Source: Ketobacter sp. (GTDB lineage: Bacteria > Pseudomonadota > Gammaproteobacteria > Pseudomonadales > Ketobacteraceae). Taken from it: a stretch of 64,000 nucleotides of DNA. Shown here in pieces: positions 59,620-64,000 of this stretch. The DNA is taken from contig NZ_RCHN01000015.1 in assembly GCF_003671495.1 (NCBI RefSeq), positions 124,001 to 188,000 of the forward strand. The letters are read 5' to 3'. A program made the position numbers and the translations under genes. Under the pieces are notes generated by a model, which was given only the letters and a program-made list of their open reading frames with translations, was not told the DNA's origin and ran no database searches. How positions within the stretch are numbered: position 1 is the first letter of the stretch; every line of letters starts with the position of its first letter.

Positions 59620-60363
59620 TCAACGCCCGCTGATCATGCGGGGAATCAGAATCACCATGGATAAAATCACCAGTACCAGGGTATCCATGGAAATGCCCTC
59701 CAGCTGAGGCACCTTCAAATACCCGTTATGGGCCAGGAAGGCCACCACCAGCAGACAAAAACCGATTACCGTACTAATGCGGTTGGCACGCCGATCCGCC
59801 GCCAGCTGGCGCTTGATGGATTCAATTTCGCGGATCTGTTGTTGTTGCAGCTCGCCCTGGGCCCGCACGGCCATCAATGTCTCATTGGCCAGTTGCGGCA
59901 GGTGTTCCAGGCGTACAATCCAGGCCGGGTCATTGTGCTTGAACGCATCAATCAACCCTGTCAGCCCCTCAAATTCCGGCAACCAGCTCTGCAGAACCTT
60001 CCTGGCCAGGCTCCAGATGCTGAATTCCAGGGCCACCTGCATCACGTCCTCCAGGAAATCCTGGTCACCACTGACCCTGACCCCTTCGGCCGCCATGAGA
60101 TCTTCGGCGTAACTGCCCAGCACATACTGGCTCAGCAATGAAGTGGGCAGTGTGATGCGGGCATCCACCACCTCCTCATACTCCAAAAACAGCTGGATAC
60201 CGTCTTCACAGACCGCCAGGTAAAACATCCAGTCCGGCGCGGTGGTTTTGATCCTCAGCACCCGCCCCACATGCTCCTGCAGGCGGGCCTGAGCCGCGGG
60301 TTCGTAGGACAGGGCCAGATTCACGGCCGCTTCCAGCACTTCCATCACCAGATAGCGAACCAT
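59620..60363 (-). CDS. SCP2/UbiJ-like protein with C-terminal transmembrane helices
   Basis: The N-terminal half (about 1-115) resembles SCP2 sterol-carrier/UbiJ domains: EAAVNLALSYEPAAQARLQEHVGRVLRIK, then DGIQLFLEYEEVVDARITLPTSLLSQYVLG and EGVRVSGDQDFLEDVMQVAL. The C-terminal half holds a helical segment (QIREIESIKRQLAADRRANR) and two hydrophobic helices (VIGFCLLVVAFLAHNGYL, TLVLVILSMVILIPRM). UbiJ normally binds ubiquinone precursors and has no membrane helices, so this fusion is unusual. Start: ATG at 60363 chosen; a TTG at 60393 is possible. It is convergent with the phasin pair. Confidence 0.55.
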   Translation of the reverse strand: MVRYLVMEVLEAAVNLALSYEPAAQARLQEHVGRVLRIKTTAPDWMFYLAVCEDGIQLFLEYEEVVDARITLPTSLLSQYVLGSYAEDLMAAEGVRVSGDQDFLEDVMQVALEFSIWSLARKVLQSWLPEFEGLTGLIDAFKHNDPAWIVRLEHLPQLANETLMAVRAQGELQQQQIREIESIKRQLAADRRANRISTVIGFCLLVVAFLAHNGYLKVPQLEGISMDTLVLVILSMVILIPRMISGR

Positions 60364-60679
60364 GGATTCATCGTTTTCAGGGGCTAGGGACAAAGCAAAT
60401 ACCGACTATGGAGTTATTCTTCTATCGTACATCTGACCGACTGTACCACCTTCCCGAAGCACTGTGAATTTATCTCAAAATTCTCAAGATTTATTCAGTT
60501 AGCAAGGTATAATGGGCCGGTTTTTTTGGCCATTATGCCATTTATTTGACTTTTTTATATGGGCCGTTTGTTGCCAGTTTGTTGTCGGCTTAACAATAAC
60601 TACAGAATGGGATTTCAGGCATAATCCGGGGCACTTTTCGATCCGATGCCTGTTTACACACAGTTAGGAACACCACTCG
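60364..60679. promoter_or_regulatory. Intergenic region upstream of the first DUF445 gene
   Basis: This AT-rich gap holds a TATAAT sequence (60508-60513) and an inverted repeat ATAATGG/CCATTAT (60509-60536) around seven T residues. It probably carries divergent promoters for the SCP2-like and DUF445 genes. No reading frame of interest is seen. Confidence 0.4.
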
Positions 60680-61918
60680 ATGCTTGAGCTTTACAACGAG
60701 TTTGTAAATCACCCCGATTTCTGGAAGTACATCAGCATTCCCTTCGTGGCGGCGATCGTGGGCTGGTCTACCAACTGGCTGGCAATTCAGCTGACCTTCT
60801 ACCCGGTCAATTTTTTCGGCATTCCCCCCTGGCTGGGGTGGCAGGGCATCATCCCCAAGCGGGGCAAGAAGATGGCCGGAATCGTGGTGGATAACACCCT
60901 CGACAAGATCAGCACCATGCAGGAGATCTTCGACGAGTTCGAGCCGGAAAAAATTGCGCACCACATCATCAAGGTAGCGGACTCCCGCATCGAAGAGCTC
61001 ACCGACGACATCATGACCGAACGCAACGCGGTGCTCTGGGAGAACCTGCCCAATGTCCTGAAAAACCGGGCCTATGCCCGCGCCCGCCGCCAGATTCCCC
61101 AGATGATGGACAGCCTCATGGAGGACATGCACGCCAACATCGAAGATCTGGTGGACCCAAAAGCCCTGATCATCAAGAAACTTTCCGAAGACAAGAACAT
61201 GCTGAACCGGGTGTTCTGGGAGTGCGGCGAAACGGAATTCAAGTTCGTCATCAACTCCGGTGCTTTCTTCGGCTTTCTGTTTGGCGTGATCCAGATGTTC
61301 GTCTGGTGGTACAACAAGGACTGGTACATTCTGCCCGCCTTCGGCCTGCTGGTGGGGCTGGCCACCAACTGGCTGGCGTTGAACCTGATCTTCCGCCCGC
61401 TCAACCCCACCAAGCTCACCCCCATCGGGCCCACGGTACAGGGGCTGTTCCTCAGCCGTCAGAATGCCGTTTCCGAGGTGTTCTGCCGCATTGTGACTGC
61501 TGAGATTCTCACCATCGGCCACATCATGAACGAGATCTTCCGCGGCCCCAAAGGGGATCGGGCCAAAGCCATGCTGAAGCGGCACATGCGTCCCATCATC
61601 GACGGCGGCATGGTGAAAACCGTGGCCCAACTCACCGTGGGGCCGGAAGGCTTTGTGGACCTGAAGCGCACCATCGAGGAAAAGACCATCGAAATGTCCC
61701 TGGCATCCTTCGACGATCCCATGTTCACCAAGGAGCGGGGCAAGGTGGTGGAAAAGATGTTCCGCACCCGGATGCAGGCCATGTCCTCGGAAGAGTTCCA
61801 GGACCTGCTGCGTCCCGCCTTTCAGGAGGATGAGTGGATTTTGATCACCATGGGTGGGGTGCTCGGCCTGATGGCGGGCTTTGCCCAGCTGTTCTTTATG
61901 TTCGCCTCCACCACCTGA
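60680..61918 (+). CDS. DUF445 family membrane protein (first copy)
   Basis: This 412-residue DUF445 protein has a helix at the N-terminus (about 15-40: ISIPFVAAIVGWSTNWLAIQL), two central helices (about 190-240: FKFVINSGAFFGFLFGVIQM, YILPAFGLLVGLATNWLALNLIF) and one at the C-terminus (about 385-408). The repeated NWLA(I/L)(Q/N)L motif is typical of the family. The soluble helical segments between are charged. AGGA lies 11 bases before the ATG. A paralogue follows. Function of the family is unknown; membrane scaffolding is sometimes proposed. Confidence 0.88.
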   Translation: MLELYNEFVNHPDFWKYISIPFVAAIVGWSTNWLAIQLTFYPVNFFGIPPWLGWQGIIPKRGKKMAGIVVDNTLDKISTMQEIFDEFEPEKIAHHIIKVADSRIEELTDDIMTERNAVLWENLPNVLKNRAYARARRQIPQMMDSLMEDMHANIEDLVDPKALIIKKLSEDKNMLNRVFWECGETEFKFVINSGAFFGFLFGVIQMFVWWYNKDWYILPAFGLLVGLATNWLALNLIFRPLNPTKLTPIGPTVQGLFLSRQNAVSEVFCRIVTAEILTIGHIMNEIFRGPKGDRAKAMLKRHMRPIIDGGMVKTVAQLTVGPEGFVDLKRTIEEKTIEMSLASFDDPMFTKERGKVVEKMFRTRMQAMSSEEFQDLLRPAFQEDEWILITMGGVLGLMAGFAQLFFMFASTT

Positions 61919-62198
61919 AGGCCATTGTTCTTTTTGACATAAAAAAACTACAATGCAGCCAACGCAGACACTGAGAAATTTGTCCTACAATGCGTCGGCT
62001 TTTTCAGTATGATAAAAGCCCGGCTTGACCAGGCTATCAGCCTGCCTGCTGAGCCCAATACAATAACAATAGATAACAACAGGCATCCGATGCGCCGCGC
62101 CAGTCTACGCTGAAGGTACTTTGGTTTCATCACAGGTCAGGTCCCCTATGCAGTTGGCTCTCTCAATCCACCGTGCGCACACATTAGGAGAAGAGTCC
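61919..62198. promoter_or_regulatory. Gap between the two DUF445 genes
   Basis: This gap has a TTGACA near 61934 without a well-spaced -10, a small hairpin CAGGCT/AGCCTG (62030-62044), and an AT-rich part. It probably holds the promoter of the second DUF445 gene. No gene other than the short leader frame at its right end is seen. Confidence 0.4.
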
Positions 62199-62228
62199 AT
62201 GACCCCTGGAGGTTTTGCGCCAGCATGA
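62199..62228 (+). CDS. Possible 9-residue leader peptide overlapping the second DUF445 gene
   Basis: A frame MTPGGFAPA with AGGAGAAGAG just upstream (a stronger ribosome-binding site than that of the following gene) ends in an ATGA overlap with the DUF445 start at 62225. It could couple translation to the DUF445 gene. Its expression is unproven. Confidence 0.4.
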   Translation: MTPGGFAPA

Positions 62229-63445
62229 GTGCGCCATCTTCGGAAAACTTGATCAGCTACATCCCGGTTGTGCTGCCGTTGCTGATGGCCGCCGCAGGCT
62301 GGGGCGTGGTCAAGATGGCTCGATTTCTGGCGTTGTGGCCCCGTTTTTTCGTCGGCGTCCGCCCCATGCTGGGCTGGCAGGGTTATTTTCACGCCAACAG
62401 CCAGATGTATGTCAGCCACTGGTCCAAGGAGCTGTTCGAGAAAGTCTCCGGCCTGCAACAGATCTTCGAATTCCTGGGCCCCGAAAAGATCATCACCCAC
62501 CAACTGAGCAACCTGCGGCCGCAGATCGACGGCATCATCGACGATGTGATGAATGAGGATAACGCCGTGATGTGGGAAAACCTGCCGGTGCTGGTCAAGA
62601 ACCGGTTTTACCTGCGGGCCCACCGCCTGCTGCCACGCATCATCGACGACATTATTGAGGAGCTGGGAGACGGCCTGACCCGCATCCTGTCCTATCAACG
62701 CCTGCTGGAGCACGCAGAGAAGCAGAAACCGGGAACCCTGCGCCGGATCTATGACATCCTGAGCCGACGCACCTTCAATGGCATGGCCCATTTTTGCGCC
62801 CTGCTGGGATTCAGTCTGGGCTGCATTCAGTTACTGGTGGCCATGGTGCTGCAGATCAGCCACCTGGAGTACTGGGTCATCAGCAGCGCACTGACGGTGT
62901 TCTTTTTCTTCTGGATCTGTCAGCACTGGATACAGTACCCCTATCACCCGATCACACTGGGGCGCTGGGAAATCCGCAGCCCGGTTGCCAAGTTTCGCCC
63001 GCAGCAGGATCAGGAACTGGCCCAGTTACTGGCACAGGATGTGTTGTCGATCCAGAACCTGTTCAACACCCTGCTGAACGGCAGCCGCTCCCGCCGCACC
63101 CACAGCATCATCCGCAAACGGGTGGCCATTCTGGTGGAAGACATCAACGTCCGCACCTTCGTCCAGCTCACCGTGGGCCCCATTGGCTATCTGGAGCTGA
63201 AAAACACACTGACCGACAAACTCACTGACGCCATCATTGAACCGCTGGAAGATGATGCCTTCAACCGGGAACGAGCCACCCTGGTGCAACACCACTTACA
63301 CCAGCAGCTGGGACTGATGCCGGACAGCCGCGTCTATACCCAGCTGAAACGCATCCTGGAGCCGCTGTCGATTATCGGCGGTATCGGCGGCTTTCTGCTG
63401 GGGGCGTTGTCTGGCTTGCTCCAGTGGCTGCTGCTGTACTTCTGA
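62225..63445 (+). CDS. DUF445 family membrane protein (second, divergent copy)
   Basis: This 406-residue paralogue of the preceding DUF445 protein keeps the overall layout and several matched motifs: FxGVRPMLGWQGYFHANSQM against the first copy's GIPPWLGWQGIIPKRGKKM, then MNEDNAVMWENLPVLVKNR against MTERNAVLWENLPNVLKNR, and VRTFVQLTVGPIGYLELK against VKTVAQLTVGPEGFVDLK. It has helices near 15-30, 195-235 and 385-403. The NWLA motifs of the first copy are lost. GGAGG lies 12 bases before the ATG, inside the leader frame. Function unknown; the two may form hetero-oligomers. Confidence 0.85.
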   Translation: MSAPSSENLISYIPVVLPLLMAAAGWGVVKMARFLALWPRFFVGVRPMLGWQGYFHANSQMYVSHWSKELFEKVSGLQQIFEFLGPEKIITHQLSNLRPQIDGIIDDVMNEDNAVMWENLPVLVKNRFYLRAHRLLPRIIDDIIEELGDGLTRILSYQRLLEHAEKQKPGTLRRIYDILSRRTFNGMAHFCALLGFSLGCIQLLVAMVLQISHLEYWVISSALTVFFFFWICQHWIQYPYHPITLGRWEIRSPVAKFRPQQDQELAQLLAQDVLSIQNLFNTLLNGSRSRRTHSIIRKRVAILVEDINVRTFVQLTVGPIGYLELKNTLTDKLTDAIIEPLEDDAFNRERATLVQHHLHQQLGLMPDSRVYTQLKRILEPLSIIGGIGGFLLGALSGLLQWLLLYF

Positions 63446-63540
63446 ATACAACCCCACCCACGAGTGCACACTGTATGCCCAGGGCCTGTATAAGGGTCAA
63501 GGTGAACACCCTGACCGGTAAGCTCATGTCCCGCGCCTGA

Positions 63541-64000
63541 TCAACCCAGGCACGAGTACAGCGCATCGATCAGCGCCCTGGGGCGGGGATCAATCAACAC
63601 ATAGGGCCCCATCTGGTTCATGGCATAGGCAAAACCCAGCTCTTGATCGGGGTCGCCAAATGCCAGGGAACCACCGGCCCCCGGGTGACCAAAGGCGTTG
63701 GGCCCGGGCCCGAACTCCGCTTCCAGGCTGCCTGGTTGTTGCAACATAAAGCCCGGACCAAAGCGGGTGTTGGTGAGCAAAACCGGATCGGGGCCCTGGC
63801 TTTCCTCTTGATAACAACGCTGCAGGGCCGCATCCTGCAGCACCCCTTCCCGGCAGCATAACTTGCCAAACAACGTCGCCAGAGCGGCGGCGGTGGAGTG
63901 CAAATTCGCCGAAGGGATTTCCGATCGGCGCCAGCCCTCGGTGTTCGCCCCGTTCATCACGCTCAAGGGATTCATCAACGCCCGGGCGGTCATTCCGGTA
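63541..64000 (-). CDS. Beta-lactamase-fold serine hydrolase/esterase, C-terminal part (runs off the window)
   Basis: The minus-strand frame is open to the window edge, so only the last 150 or so residues are visible. TRFGPGFMLQ, then FGHPGAGGSLAFGDPDQELGFAYAMNQM and a final DPRPRALIDALYSCLG are typical of class C beta-lactamase-like esterases (EstB/EST-type family VIII). HPGAGG provides the KTG-like third motif. The catalytic S-x-x-K and tyrosine motifs lie outside the window. It is probably an esterase rather than an antibiotic-resistance enzyme. Confidence 0.8.
   Translation of the reverse strand, partial: TGMTARALMNPLSVMNGANTEGWRRSEIPSANLHSTAAALATLFGKLCCREGVLQDAALQRCYQEESQGPDPVLLTNTRFGPGFMLQQPGSLEAEFGPGPNAFGHPGAGGSLAFGDPDQELGFAYAMNQMGPYVLIDPRPRALIDALYSCLG

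Noticed and set aside
63541..64000. Calling the truncated serine hydrolase an antibiotic-resistance beta-lactamase
   Set aside because: The visible end (HPGAGG and DPRPRALIDALY) fits esterases of the same fold better, and the catalytic part is outside the window.
1..64000. Mobile elements, CRISPR arrays, tRNA or rRNA genes
   Set aside because: I found no transposase or integrase, no regularly spaced repeats and no cloverleaf or rRNA sequence by reading; a tRNA scan would be needed to exclude a missed tRNA.

Overview
The window looks like ordinary chromosome of a free-living, probably marine or lipid-using gammaproteobacterium. The evidence is the rapA-rluA pair, a CRP-type regulator, DinG, DNA polymerase II, XthA, OprF-like OmpA, TesB, a polyhydroxyalkanoate phasin, and many fatty-acid or CoA-type enzymes. 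An Alcanivorax- or Ketobacter-like member of Pseudomonadales is my best guess, but it is inference only. I see no insertion sequence, prophage, CRISPR array, tRNA or rRNA gene. Base composition appears uniform and moderately GC-rich in genes, with AT-rich promoter gaps.

Layout. 1-5 kb: a truncated 7TMR-DISM sensor gene, a DUF481 and an OmpA-family outer membrane protein, and an HpaB/AbfD-superfamily enzyme that keeps iron-sulfur ligands. 5-20 kb: a crotonase and an SDR, then signalling genes (cyclic-nucleotide-binding GGDEF protein, hybrid histidine kinase, cyclic-nucleotide-binding HDOD protein), a Nudix/metallo-beta-lactamase pair, an ABC1 kinase, a MORN-repeat protein, a PadR regulator divergent from a carotenoid-desaturase-like flavoprotein, a DUF2306 remnant and an Old Yellow Enzyme. 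19.6-29.7 kb: carboxylesterase, rapA, rluA, an AlkB-like dioxygenase, then a tightly coupled four-gene operon (retropepsin-like 'zinc protease', inactive transglutaminase with 7 TM helices, ATP-grasp ligase, TetR) followed by a 59-residue basic protein. 29.7-35.6 kb: a DISM-GGDEF diguanylate cyclase, a PilZ protein, an unknown protein and dinG. 35.8-40.5 kb: a TRAP-like transport locus of lipoprotein, AdeT-type solute-binding protein and a large permease, with a CRP-like site before the permease. 40.5-46.7 kb: tesB, polB and xthA, and a CRP/FNR regulator beside an unknown membrane protein. 46.7-58.6 kb: S51-like protein, metallophosphoesterase, M16C protease, DEDDh exonuclease, DUF815 ATPase, TIGR03545 protein, lipoprotein, alpha/beta hydrolase, DUF1461, ParA and YkvA. 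58.9-64 kb: phasin with a membrane-anchored partner, an SCP2/UbiJ-like membrane protein, two adjacent DUF445 membrane proteins and a truncated beta-lactamase-fold esterase.

How the genes relate. Several sets are coupled by overlapping or abutting reading frames: the ligase operon (three ATGA junctions), phasin with its partner, xthA-polB, and the TIGR03545-DUF815 pair. Five proteins suggest a cyclic-nucleotide and c-di-GMP signalling theme (two GGDEF, one PilZ, two cyclic-nucleotide-binding sensors), plus a CRP-family regulator. The most unusual non-coding signal is a 29-bp element built on consensus DnaA boxes, present twice (about 32.35 and 51.99 kb) with 24 of 29 positions identical. The most interesting gene set is the poorly characterised protease/transglutaminase/ATP-grasp operon at 25.6-29.3 kb with the small basic protein that follows it.
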